DNA from: Sporolactobacillus laevolacticus DSM 442
GTDB lineage: Bacteria > Bacillota > Bacilli > Bacillales > Sporolactobacillaceae
Length of the DNA stretch: 64,000 nucleotides
NCBI RefSeq assembly: GCF_000497245.1
Contig: NZ_AWTC01000015.1
Coordinates: 1 to 64,000 of the forward strand
Direction of reading: 5' to 3'
A program made the position numbers and the translations under genes. Shown piece after piece: positions 52,561 to 61,437 of this stretch. The notes under the pieces are model-generated. The model ran no database searches, had not been told where the DNA came from, and was given only the letters and a program-made list of their open reading frames with translations. How positions within the stretch are numbered: the first letter of the stretch is position 1; every line of letters begins with the position of its first letter.

Positions 52561-52623
52561 GTTGCTCACCTGTTGAATAAACCGCTCACCTTGTGAATCC
52601 GAGCAGCTATTTGCTGAATTCCG
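52561..52623. repeat. 21-bp-period degenerate tandem array C
   Basis: Three consecutive 21-base units start at 52561, 52582 and 52603. They share a GCTCAC-CTT--TGAAT pattern, most clearly in the first two, with the third more diverged (GCAGCTATTTGCTGAATTCCG). Same period as arrays A and B but a different sequence. Confidence 0.6.
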
Positions 52624-52645
52624 GATGGATTCCTAACATCAACAC

Positions 52646-52698
52646 AGATAAAAGAAGGCCCAAAAATTCACTTTCAGAATTTTTGAGCCTTCTTTTTG
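52646..52698 (-). terminator. Terminator of the pyrimidine/hydantoin operon
   Basis: AAAAGAAGGCCCAAAAATTC and near-complement (52650-52669, 52678-52697); T-runs on both sides. Lies about 75 bases after the hyuB stop. Confidence 0.8.
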
Positions 52699-52772
52699 AA
52701 TAAAACTATTAAAGTTCTTTGAAATGGCTTAACATGCGACCGTTGGCAAAATGACTCATTGTCACCCACAAC

Positions 52773-54542
52773 TTATTCGTGCATGCTGCGCAGCAGTTCG
52801 GTTTCTTCCCATAGAATTTTATTGTCTTCAATGACGACTCCGAATTCGGTCTTTGCACGATCCAATGAAATGTATTCATCGAGAACATCTGCGAGGACGG
52901 TCTCCGGATCGCGGGTGTATGGATCTCCATATCCGCCGCCGCAAGGACCAACAATCTCAAGTGTTTCGCCGGCATGTGTTTTTTTATACGGAACTTTCGA
53001 AGGCAGTGACGTTTCATTTCCCTCACTATCCCGAAAAATTAATTTGCTTGGCGTTCCATCATAGCCGCCGTCAAATCCCCACGGCGCATACTTTTGCCCT
53101 TCACCTTCTACAGAGAAGCCGCCTTCATCGGTAAATTCAATATCTCGGATCGGGCCGACACCTCCTCGGTATTTTCCTGATGCCGCGGCGTTATCTGGAA
53201 ACTCATATCTCGTCACACTGAGCGGATGGTGCGATTCAATATCTTCAATCGGGTTATTTCGTGTATTGGCGTAGAGTACATCAATGGCATCCATGCCGTC
53301 CCTTCCATAGCGTCCCCCGGAACTACCGGCCATGATATCCATATACACCCAATACTTTTTGTCAATCATGCCACTATAGGCGACCATGTATAGGTTACCG
53401 ATACCGGCACAAATTTGGTCGGGAACCGCCTGCCCTAAAGCACGCATGATCGTGTCCGCGAGTGCGTTCCCTGGGCAGAAGCGGGAAATGGTCGGTGCTG
53501 GATACGTCGGATTAACCAGTGTGCCTTCCGGAGCGATAATTTTGATTGGTTTAACGAGTCCGGCATTCTGGGGGATATAGCCGAACTTTTGTGAATCGAG
53601 CAAAATGGTCCGGATCGTTAAATATACGGCCATATCTGTAGTACCTGGAAAAGGCATGTTGATCGGACGATCATCGACTTGATCGGAAGTGCCGGTCAAG
53701 TCAACGATCATGTCATCCCCTTTAACGGTGAGATTGACGTTAAATTTCAAATCCTTACGTTTTGGATCCTGGCTGTCCAGATAGCCATCAATATACCCTT
53801 CCGAATGATAGGTGCCATCTGGAATTTTCGAGATTTCATGACGCAAGACGCGTTCAGAGTAATCAATCATATAATCCCGGGCCGCACGCACCGTTTCCAA
53901 TCCAAATTTTTCAACAAGTTCCAGATAGCGCTGCGCGCCGATTCGGCACGTCGCAATTTGTGCTTCCATATCTCCGACAACCATATCGGTTGCCCGCACG
54001 TTGTCCCGAATTAGTCGCCAAACCATATCCACCGGTTTTCCTTCCTCATACACCTTGATTGCTTTAAACTGCAAACCTTCAGCGAAGCAATCCACCGCAT
54101 CAATAATACCGATTGAACCTGGTGACAGAGCACCCAAATCCAGCTGATGCGCTGTCGAGCATGAAAAACCAACCAATTCATCCTTATAATAGACTGGTAC
54201 GAAAAATCCACAGTCGGGTTGATGCGTTGCACCGTAAAAGGAAGAGTTATGAAGAATCACATCACCCGGTTTGAAATCATAGCCTCTTTCTGCCATTATT
54301 TTGCGGATCCCTTGAAGATAGCCAGGAATCGGACCGGACTGCAGTGGCGTGCTATTCACCGATTCGCATAGCTGCTGTCCATGTTCGTCAAGCAGCGCAC
54401 AACCAAAATCATTCGATTCGCGGATGATACTTGAGTAGGACATCCGTGCCAGCTTGTGACCCATTTCGATCGCTATATTTTTCAGCGCTCCACTGAGTAC
54501 CTGGGCAGTGATTGGATCGATCGCTCTCTTCGTATCTACCAT
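52773..54542 (-). CDS. hyuB: Hydantoinase B / oxoprolinase family subunit
   Basis: A 589-residue subunit of an ATP-dependent ring-opening amidase (N-methylhydantoinase or acetophenone carboxylase-like). The family block ITAQVLSGALKNIAIEMGHKLARMSYSSIIRESNDFGCALLD is at the N-terminus, then HNSSFYGATHQPDC, and PTISRFCPGNALADTIMRALGQAVPD in the core. The ATG overlaps the hyuA stop as TAATG, so the two are translationally coupled. HyuB supplies the hydrolase half and HyuA the ATP-binding half. The native substrate may be a hydantoin, oxoproline-like lactam or, in this operon, a dihydropyrimidine (inference). Confidence 0.88.
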   Translation of the reverse strand: MVDTKRAIDPITAQVLSGALKNIAIEMGHKLARMSYSSIIRESNDFGCALLDEHGQQLCESVNSTPLQSGPIPGYLQGIRKIMAERGYDFKPGDVILHNSSFYGATHQPDCGFFVPVYYKDELVGFSCSTAHQLDLGALSPGSIGIIDAVDCFAEGLQFKAIKVYEEGKPVDMVWRLIRDNVRATDMVVGDMEAQIATCRIGAQRYLELVEKFGLETVRAARDYMIDYSERVLRHEISKIPDGTYHSEGYIDGYLDSQDPKRKDLKFNVNLTVKGDDMIVDLTGTSDQVDDRPINMPFPGTTDMAVYLTIRTILLDSQKFGYIPQNAGLVKPIKIIAPEGTLVNPTYPAPTISRFCPGNALADTIMRALGQAVPDQICAGIGNLYMVAYSGMIDKKYWVYMDIMAGSSGGRYGRDGMDAIDVLYANTRNNPIEDIESHHPLSVTRYEFPDNAAASGKYRGGVGPIRDIEFTDEGGFSVEGEGQKYAPWGFDGGYDGTPSKLIFRDSEGNETSLPSKVPYKKTHAGETLEIVGPCGGGYGDPYTRDPETVLADVLDEYISLDRAKTEFGVVIEDNKILWEETELLRSMHE

Positions 54543-56629
54543 TACGCCTCGCCCCCTATTTTTACGATAATGCTTCCGTTCGATAACATGGTTGCGATGC
54601 AATCAGGAGGGATCACCGAGGTTGTATCTTTCTGAAGGATGACGCACGGACCTGCAATCTCCTCATTGATCGGCAGATTACTTTTCGTATAGTGCGGCGT
54701 ATCGAACGACTTCAGCTCACCATCTGCTCGGAACCAAGCGGGCGCCACTTTTACTAATGCTTCATCAAGAGAATGGCTGCCACCAGCAAAATTGGGATCA
54801 CCGATTTTCGGCATTTCGCCAATACCCGTCACGCGCATGTTCACAATTTCAATCGGTGCATTAAAGAATGAGTGGCCATATTCACGTTTATGAACGGTAT
54901 GGAAAGTATTCCAAATGTCCGCCACGTTGGTTTCGTCAATTACACCGGAATCGACAGAAATGCGCAATTCATAGCCCTGCCCAACATAGCGGCAGTCAAA
55001 GAAACGTAAAAGTGAGATCTGTTCAGATTCAAAGCCGGCTTCTTTCAATTGAGCTGTAATATCTTCTTCAAGATCCGTAAACCGCTGATTCAGATAGTCC
55101 AGATCAACCTTGTCACTGGACATAAAAATCGTCTGGACAGCATCATACTTAAGATCCGTTGTCAAAAGACCGGTTGCAGAAGTGATGCCTGGATACGGAG
55201 GAATGATGACTTCAGGGATATCAAGAATTTTGGCGACTTCAATGGAACACATCGGTCCGCCTCCGCCCAAGGCAGCTAAACTGAAGCCGCGCGGATCAAA
55301 GCCTTTCTGGATCGTTCGCGAACGAATCGCATTCGCCATATTATTGTTCACAATCGTCAAGATGCCTTCAGCCGTTTCATATAAACCGAGCCCGAGTTCC
55401 GATGCAAGGTTTTGAACCGCCTGAACGGCTTTTTCAGGATAGATTTCCATTTCGCCGTCAAGAAAATGATCGGGATCAAGTCGCCCAAGCACTAAAGTAG
55501 CGTCAGTTACAGTTGGCAGTTCTCCGCCGCGTCCATAACATGCAGGACCTGGATAAGATCCGGCACTTTGCGGACCAACCTGAAATGCACCGCCGGCGTC
55601 AACATAAGCAATGCTTCCACCTCCAGCGCCAATGGTATAAATGTCGATCATCGGCACCTGCACAGGATAGCCGGCAATTTGAGTATCACCTGCTGAGGAT
55701 TCAGAAAAACCGAGTTCCGTTACAATGCCGATATCCGCACTCGTACCACCAACATCAAACGTGATTAGCCGCTGATGTTGAGACAATTTACCTGCCCATT
55801 GTCCGCCCAGCACGCCGGCCGCAGGTCCTGATAATAGCGTCATGACTGGTTTTTCCGATATCGTCTTGGAATTTGCGACACCGCCGTTTGATGTCATGAT
55901 CAAGAGATCACATTCCACCCCGGCATCGCGAAGACGCGACTCCAGACTTTCAATATAGCCCTTCATTTTTGGACCGACAAACCCATTCATGCTCGCCGTC
56001 GCAAACCGTTCAAATTCTCGGAACTGCGGCGAAATGTTGGCGGATGTTGTCACATAGAAATTCGGAAACTTTTCGTTGATGATTTCTTTTACACGCTCCT
56101 CATGTTCCGAATCTAAATACGAGAAAAGAAATCCGACAACGACGGACTCAACGCCTTCTTCCTTAAACTCATCCAATATTCTAATAACCGCATCCTCATC
56201 CAAAGGAACTTTTTCATACGCTTTACCATCTAGAACGCTGATGCGCTCGGAAACCGTTTTCCGGTAGCGACGTTCAACCATCGTTCTGTCCTGCCACGGT
56301 ATTTCCTGAGCAATTGAATAGTTCTCCGGCCGCTGATGCCGACCAATCTGCAAAATATCCCGATAACCTTCTGTAGTGATCAGACCAGTTTTGGCTCCTT
56401 TGTGTTCAAGTGCGGCATTGGTCGCGATCGTTGTCCCATGAAACACGTGATCAACGCTTTGTCTATCAATGCCATAGCGGCTGCACAGTTCTGTGATTCC
56501 ATTGACCATTCCAACGGACGGGTCTTGTGTGGTAGTCGGCGTCTTATGAATGCGTGAAACACCGGTATCTGTATCCGTATAAATCACATCTGTAAACGTA
56601 CCGCCAATGTCTACTCCAATAAGTTTCAT
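54542..56629 (-). CDS. hyuA: Hydantoinase A / oxoprolinase family subunit
   Basis: A 695-residue ASKHA-fold ATP-binding subunit. Motifs are [16 protein letters not shown] at residue 4, [27 protein letters not shown] and [12 protein letters not shown], the phosphate-binding loops of the family, plus [11 protein letters not shown]. It pairs with HyuB for ATP-driven amide hydrolysis. Start 56629 gives the normal family N-terminus; GGAGG is about 11 bases upstream. A 21-bp-period array fills the gap to the preceding small gene, and the longer in-frame ATG would begin inside that flank. Confidence 0.88.
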   Translation of the reverse strand: MKLIGVDIGGTFTDVIYTDTDTGVSRIHKTPTTTQDPSVGMVNGITELCSRYGIDRQSVDHVFHGTTIATNAALEHKGAKTGLITTEGYRDILQIGRHQRPENYSIAQEIPWQDRTMVERRYRKTVSERISVLDGKAYEKVPLDEDAVIRILDEFKEEGVESVVVGFLFSYLDSEHEERVKEIINEKFPNFYVTTSANISPQFREFERFATASMNGFVGPKMKGYIESLESRLRDAGVECDLLIMTSNGGVANSKTISEKPVMTLLSGPAAGVLGGQWAGKLSQHQRLITFDVGGTSADIGIVTELGFSESSAGDTQIAGYPVQVPMIDIYTIGAGGGSIAYVDAGGAFQVGPQSAGSYPGPACYGRGGELPTVTDATLVLGRLDPDHFLDGEMEIYPEKAVQAVQNLASELGLGLYETAEGILTIVNNNMANAIRSRTIQKGFDPRGFSLAALGGGGPMCSIEVAKILDIPEVIIPPYPGITSATGLLTTDLKYDAVQTIFMSSDKVDLDYLNQRFTDLEEDITAQLKEAGFESEQISLLRFFDCRYVGQGYELRISVDSGVIDETNVADIWNTFHTVHKREYGHSFFNAPIEIVNMRVTGIGEMPKIGDPNFAGGSHSLDEALVKVAPAWFRADGELKSFDTPHYTKSNLPINEEIAGPCVILQKDTTSVIPPDCIATMLSNGSIIVKIGGEA

Positions 56630-56698
56630 ACCGTCCCATGCCTCCATCCACAATTAAAGGTTATTCTGATCCGCGGTCCACAAAAATTTACTAGACTT

Positions 56699-56815
56699 GG
56701 CATCTACTTTCTTTCGTTCGGTTCTACTTTTACTCCATTCGGTTCCACTTTTCCCGTATTAGGTTCTACTTTTGTTCGATTCGATTCTACTTTCTTCTTT
56801 TTAGGTTCTACTCTC
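56699..56815. repeat. 21-bp-period degenerate tandem array B
   Basis: Six units with ACT cores at 56706, 56726, 56747, 56768, 56789 and 56810, spaced 20 then 21 each. The plus consensus is GGTTCTACTTTT; the minus consensus is AAAAGTAGAACC, related to array A. Plus-strand translation gives heptads of the form GSTFxxx and minus gives KVEPNxx, but no start codon serves either frame. Confidence 0.8.
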
Positions 56816-56856
56816 GGGAAGCCTTAGTTGCGATTTACTCACTCTTAAATAGATCG

Positions 56857-57090
56857 TTATGTCCTTGATTCTTCCATTTTCTTTGTGCTTAACTGATTCG
56901 TTAAATATATTCTGGCATCCGGAGTGAGCAGGTGTAGGGTGGTGATACGCTCTTCATCTGTCTGATCTGCCAATTGAAAACTGACAAAGGCGCCGCTTAG
57001 ATTCTCTTTTACGCTCACAATCTTGCAATCATTCTGCAGCAGCATGTCAATTTCTTCTTTTTCTTTTAAAAAGAGCTCGTGTTCATGCAT
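56857..57090 (-). CDS. Small unknown protein in the pyrimidine operon (77 aa)
   Basis: A 77-residue cytosolic protein with no family that I recognise. GGGGG lies 7 bases before the ATG, inside the end of preA; the preA stop and this ATG are 3 bases apart, so it is translated with preA. Sequence: an acidic helix (ELFLKEKEEIDMLLQ) then alternating strands (CKIVSVKENLSGAFVSFQLA, EERITTLHLLTPDARIYL). This looks like a small alpha/beta fold. Its position between the ferredoxin-type subunit PreA and HyuA suggests an accessory or assembly role, which is inference only. Confidence 0.75.
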   Translation of the reverse strand: MHEHELFLKEKEEIDMLLQNDCKIVSVKENLSGAFVSFQLADQTDEERITTLHLLTPDARIYLTNQLSTKKMEESRT

Positions 57091-57093
57091 CGT

Positions 57094-58356
57094 TTAACCC
57101 CCAAACGTATGAAGCAGCCGCTGTCGTTCATTCCAGGTCATCGAGATGTCGCTCGGCTTGTCAATCATGTCGATCGCGCCTTCTGCCGGACAGACAATAG
57201 AGCAAAGATTGCAGCCGACACAATCCTCTTCGCGAACTTTTAGTGAACGCCGGCCATTTGCATCCGTGAAAAATTCAATGCATTGATGTGCAGTATCTTC
57301 GCAGGCAATATGACACTTGTTGCAATGGATACAATAATCCTGATTAATAAGGGCAACTACTTTATGGTTAAGATCGAGATCGCCCCAGCTCATGTATTTA
57401 GAAACGGACTGTCCGACTAAATCCATGACCGAGTCTAGCCCTTTTTCATCAAGATAATTCGTTAACCCATCGATCATATCTTCGACGATACGAAAACCGT
57501 GGTGCATCGCCGCTGTACAGACTTGAACACCGGTCGCACCCATGAGCATAAATTCGGCCGCGTCCCTCCAATTCTCGATTCCACCAATGCCTGAGATTGG
57601 CAGGTTAATATCCGGCTGCTTGGCACATTCGCCAACCATGCTGAGCGCAATTGGCTTTACTGCCGGACCGCAATACCCGCCGTGGGTGCCCTTGCCCGCA
57701 ACATTCGGAATGGTGTGCCACGTATCAAGGTCGACACCCATCAGACTGTTGATCGTGTTGATCAGGCTAATGGCATCTGCCCCTCCTTGGGACGCCGCAT
57801 AAGCCGTCGCCGTAATATCCGTAATGTTCGGCGTCAACTTCACAATCACCGGCGTTTCGGCTGCTTCTTTTACCCAATAGGTTTGCTTTTCAACTAACTC
57901 CGGGACCTGACCGGATGCCGATCCCATACCGCGTTCGGCCATGCCATGCGGACACCCGAAATTGAGTTCCAGACCGTCGACACCGACATCCTCGACCCTT
58001 TTCACAATTTCATGCCATTTTTCTTGTTTCGGTTCAACCATAAGTGAAGCAATAATCACATGATCTGGAAACTTCTTTTTTGTTTCATTGATCTCCCGCA
58101 AGTTCACTTCCAGCGGCCGATCCGTAATCAGCTCAATATTGTTAAACCCGGCCACACGTTGACCGCCATAATTTAACCCTGAGAAGCGTGATGTGACATT
58201 TATAACCGGATCTCCGAGTGTCTTCCACACGGCCCCGCCCCAGCCTGCTTCAAAAGCACGTTGTACCTGGTAGCCCGTGTTGGTTGGCGGACCGGAAGCC
58301 AGCCAAAATGGATTTTTAGACTTAATGCCTGCAAAATCGATCTGCAAATTAGCCAA
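57094..58356 (-). CDS. preA: NAD-dependent dihydropyrimidine dehydrogenase, subunit PreA
   Basis: A 420-residue flavin and iron-sulfur subunit that reduces uracil and thymine to dihydro forms. The N-terminal TIM barrel is dihydroorotate dehydrogenase-like (PFWLASGPPTNTGYQ, LNFGCPHGMAERGMG, with SGIGGIENWRDAAEFMLMGATGVQV binding FMN). The C-terminus has two 4Fe-4S motifs, CIHCNKCHIAC and CVGCNLCSIVCP. Start is TTG with GAGGGGGGAT upstream. It follows preT by 17 bases; together they form the heterodimer. Match to E. coli PreA is strong in both domains. Confidence 0.92.
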   Translation of the reverse strand: MANLQIDFAGIKSKNPFWLASGPPTNTGYQVQRAFEAGWGGAVWKTLGDPVINVTSRFSGLNYGGQRVAGFNNIELITDRPLEVNLREINETKKKFPDHVIIASLMVEPKQEKWHEIVKRVEDVGVDGLELNFGCPHGMAERGMGSASGQVPELVEKQTYWVKEAAETPVIVKLTPNITDITATAYAASQGGADAISLINTINSLMGVDLDTWHTIPNVAGKGTHGGYCGPAVKPIALSMVGECAKQPDINLPISGIGGIENWRDAAEFMLMGATGVQVCTAAMHHGFRIVEDMIDGLTNYLDEKGLDSVMDLVGQSVSKYMSWGDLDLNHKVVALINQDYCIHCNKCHIACEDTAHQCIEFFTDANGRRSLKVREEDCVGCNLCSIVCPAEGAIDMIDKPSDISMTWNERQRLLHTFGG

Positions 58357-58373
58357 GGAGATCCCCCCTCATT

Positions 58374-59720
58374 TTAAATTTTGCTTAGCATGTAATCATG
58401 TATAGCATAGGCAGCTCTTTTTCCTTGTTCGGCAGCAGCGACAACCATTGCTTCACCGATTCCATTGCCAAAGATTACATCACCAGCCGCATAGACTTTT
58501 GGATTTGAGGTTTGATACGTTTCAGCGTCGACCTTGACGATTCCCTGCTCATGCTCAAGCCCAAGGGCTTCGATGAACGATGTATACCGCGATTGGCCAA
58601 TTGCCTTAACCACAACATCGGCTTTGATCATGAAATCCGAATTTTCAATCTCTATTGGCCGGCGACGCCCGCTTGCATCCATTGCCCCAAGCTCCATACT
58701 CACACATTCCAATTTAGCGACATGATTCTGACCATCGTCGATGATCCTTTTTGGCTGCGCGAGCCAGTTGAATTCGATTCCGTCCTGCTTAGCGAAGCTG
58801 AATTCAAATGGGTAAGCCGTCATCTCTGCCTCCGAGCGGCGGTAGATCATTTTGACACTTGCAGCCCCTAATCGTTTCAGGCAGGTCGCAGCATCGATCG
58901 CCGTATTTCCAGCCCCAATCACTACTGCCTTTTTACCTTTAAAATGATTAGGTACCCTGCCATCTTTAACGTTCTCAATAAGCTGAATCGCATCATAGAC
59001 GCCATCCAGATCTTCGCCCGGAATACTGAGCGGCGGAACATTTGCCATGCCGATCGCGAGAATGACTGCATCAAAATCATTCAAAACCGTTGCTATCGGA
59101 ATATCTTTGCCAACCTCTGTATTCGTTTGAATCGTGACGCCTAATTTTTCAATCTGGCTGACTTCCCAAAGCGAAATTTCCTGCGGCAGTCGGAAAGGGA
59201 CAATCCCGTACGTATCTAGGCCACCGGCTTTCTCATTTTTTTCATAAACGGTCACCTTGTAACCGAGGCGTGCCAGTTCTCTAGCTGATGACAAACCTGC
59301 TGGTCCTCCTCCGATAATGGCGACTGTTTTTCCGTTGGCCTCCCCTGCTTCAAATAGCTGTTGTTGATTTTTCATCGCCCAGTTCGTGGCATGTCTTTGC
59401 AGATCACCGATCATGATCGGCAGAGACGCATCATTTAAAACGCAGGCACCTTCGCACAGCTCCTCTGTCGGGCAGACTCTTGCACACGTCGCCCCCATCG
59501 GATTCGCATCCATAATGACACGCGCGGAACCTTTCATGTTTCCTGTCGTTATTTTTTTTATAAACAAAGGAATATCGATTCCCGTTGGACACGCTTTCGC
59601 ACATGGCGCGTCAAAACAGAACAAACAGCGATTGGCTTCCTCCATGACCTCTTTTGGTTTTAAATCAGGCTTTAGTTCATCAAAAATTTTCCACTGATGA
59701 TTGGCAGTAGGCGAATCCAT
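58374..59720 (-). CDS. preT: NAD-dependent dihydropyrimidine dehydrogenase, subunit PreT
   Basis: A 448-residue FAD/NAD subunit. The N-terminal Fe-S segment CLFCFDAPCAKACPTGIDIPLF and GATCARVCPTEELCEGAC resembles GltD-type flavoproteins. The FAD motif is IIGGGPAGLSSARELARLG and the NAD motif VVIGAGNTAIDAA; KVYAAGDVIFG is the FAD C-terminal motif. It passes electrons from NADH to PreA. GGAGGTGAT precedes the ATG. Located in the operon directly before preA, as in E. coli, where the genes are also adjacent. Confidence 0.92.
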   Translation of the reverse strand: MDSPTANHQWKIFDELKPDLKPKEVMEEANRCLFCFDAPCAKACPTGIDIPLFIKKITTGNMKGSARVIMDANPMGATCARVCPTEELCEGACVLNDASLPIMIGDLQRHATNWAMKNQQQLFEAGEANGKTVAIIGGGPAGLSSARELARLGYKVTVYEKNEKAGGLDTYGIVPFRLPQEISLWEVSQIEKLGVTIQTNTEVGKDIPIATVLNDFDAVILAIGMANVPPLSIPGEDLDGVYDAIQLIENVKDGRVPNHFKGKKAVVIGAGNTAIDAATCLKRLGAASVKMIYRRSEAEMTAYPFEFSFAKQDGIEFNWLAQPKRIIDDGQNHVAKLECVSMELGAMDASGRRRPIEIENSDFMIKADVVVKAIGQSRYTSFIEALGLEHEQGIVKVDAETYQTSNPKVYAAGDVIFGNGIGEAMVVAAAEQGKRAAYAIHDYMLSKI

Positions 59721-59766
59721 ACGAAAATCACCTCCATAATTCCGTATTCGTCATTTCATAAGACGT

Positions 59767-61308
59767 TTAGACGTTTTCCGGTCCATGGTTGACAACTTGC
59801 GCCGCCGCCACATCTTTTGCCGAATTCGACGAATTCATGATCACTGTCATTGATTCATATTCGCCTTCAGCAAGACGGCTTGGATCTTGTCTCATTAAGT
59901 AGCCGTAGACGCATCCCGAAATGATTAGCCCAATCGTCCAGGCATTATCCCATAAGAATCGTAATCCCGGAACGAAAAGTCCGAGGAGCGGAATGATGAT
60001 ACCGATAATCAAGGCATAGATGCTCTTCATGTTAAATCCGGAAGCATAACTGTAGCGTCCCGTGCTTGAATACAATTCGGTTAATACTAACTTACGCTGC
60101 CGAACAAGCCAATAATCGGCAATCGCGATACCGTCAATAGGACCGAGGAGTGCGCCGTAACCGCCAAGAAATACAAAGATATAATTTGAAATATCGCCAA
60201 CCAAATACCAAGGTTGCATAAGAAGAGACAGTAATCCGGTCAAGATTGCGCCGACACCGAACGTAATTTTTCGCGGCCACAGGTTTTCAGCAGCACGTGC
60301 CGGGGCAACAACATTGGCAGCAACATTCGTGGTTAATGCAGCTAAGATAATACCCAATGTGCCGATTAAGATAACAAAAGGAGGGAAGTGAGACATCAGA
60401 GCGGCGGGATCCCAGATCGCCTGGCCAAAGATAACGACCGTCGCAGAGGTGACGGCGACACCGATGAACGCGAAGAGCCCCATAGTACCTGGAAGTGCAA
60501 TTGATTGACCAATAATCTGCGCTTTCTGGCTCTTCGCGTACCGGCCAAAATCAGGAATGTTGAGTGCGAGTGTCGCCCAGAAGGCTATAGTACCTGTTAA
60601 TGCAGGGAAGAAGATTGCAAAAAATTGACCTGCTGATTGGAACTTAGATGGCGCGGACAACATCGGCCCCATACCTCCGGCAGCTGTAATCGCCCAGATC
60701 AACAGTGCCAGTCCAAGAACGATCAGTACAGGGGCTGCCCAAAATTCCATTTTACGAATGGCTTCCGGGCCGCGGTAGGCAATAATCACATTGAGTGCCC
60801 AAAATGCAAAGAATGCGATGAAGAGATGTCCGCCGACATGTTCCCATCCGGTCATTGAAGCGAGTAATGTGTCGATGGCAGCACCGCCATACCAGCAGTT
60901 GATACCGAACCAGGCTGCCGCAACAATTGCCCGAGCAATAGCAGGGATATGCGCCCCTTTTGATCCGAACCATAGTCGTGCGAACACCGGATAAGGAATG
61001 CCGAATTTCGTCCCTGCATGTGTATTTAGAAGGATTGGTACAAGGACAACCAGGTTTCCGAGGATGATGGTCACAATGGCTTGCCACCAGTTCATACCGA
61101 GTGCGATTAGCCCGGAAGCCATTGTATAGGTCGGGATACAGATACACATACCGATCCAAAGACTAGAAAAATTGTAAGCCGTCCAATGATGTTCTTCTCT
61201 AGTTGTCGGGCGTAAATCTTCATTTAACATATGACTGTCTTTCAGGCTTTCTGCGGCTTCACTGGTCAGCGTGACAATTCCGTCTTGTTCTACTTGCGTT
61301 TTCATCAT
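59767..61308 (-). CDS. NCS1 family nucleobase/hydantoin permease
   Basis: A 513-residue, 12-helix permease of the nucleobase:cation symporter-1 family, whose members import uracil, cytosine, allantoin or hydantoins (PucI, Mhp1). N-terminal WTAYNFSSLWIGMCICIPTYTMASGLIALGM, then FGIPYPVFARLWFG and GINCWYGG are family signatures; PDFGRYAK and LGPIDGIAIADYWLVR are others. AAGGAGG precedes the start. It is 46 bases before preT, so the cargo is most likely uracil/thymine or a hydantoin. Confidence 0.9.
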   Translation of the reverse strand: MMKTQVEQDGIVTLTSEAAESLKDSHMLNEDLRPTTREEHHWTAYNFSSLWIGMCICIPTYTMASGLIALGMNWWQAIVTIILGNLVVLVPILLNTHAGTKFGIPYPVFARLWFGSKGAHIPAIARAIVAAAWFGINCWYGGAAIDTLLASMTGWEHVGGHLFIAFFAFWALNVIIAYRGPEAIRKMEFWAAPVLIVLGLALLIWAITAAGGMGPMLSAPSKFQSAGQFFAIFFPALTGTIAFWATLALNIPDFGRYAKSQKAQIIGQSIALPGTMGLFAFIGVAVTSATVVIFGQAIWDPAALMSHFPPFVILIGTLGIILAALTTNVAANVVAPARAAENLWPRKITFGVGAILTGLLSLLMQPWYLVGDISNYIFVFLGGYGALLGPIDGIAIADYWLVRQRKLVLTELYSSTGRYSYASGFNMKSIYALIIGIIIPLLGLFVPGLRFLWDNAWTIGLIISGCVYGYLMRQDPSRLAEGEYESMTVIMNSSNSAKDVAAAQVVNHGPENV

Positions 61309-61437
61309 GCGAATTCCTCCTTAATTTGAGTGGAGTTGCAGATCAGCCATCAAAAAACTCGTCATGTTTATCTAATCATCTCTGTCAGAGCAAGCTTTTT
61401 TTAATATAAAATACGAAAGAAAAAAATCATTGCCAAA

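Larger units (their letters stand above)
52179..52772. other. Intergenic region upstream of the GH15 gene
   Basis: Holds two groups of TGTGCAA-type motifs, a 31-codon candidate ORF (52443-52538), a 21-bp-period array (52561-52623) and the hyu operon terminator (52646-52698). Confidence 0.55.
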
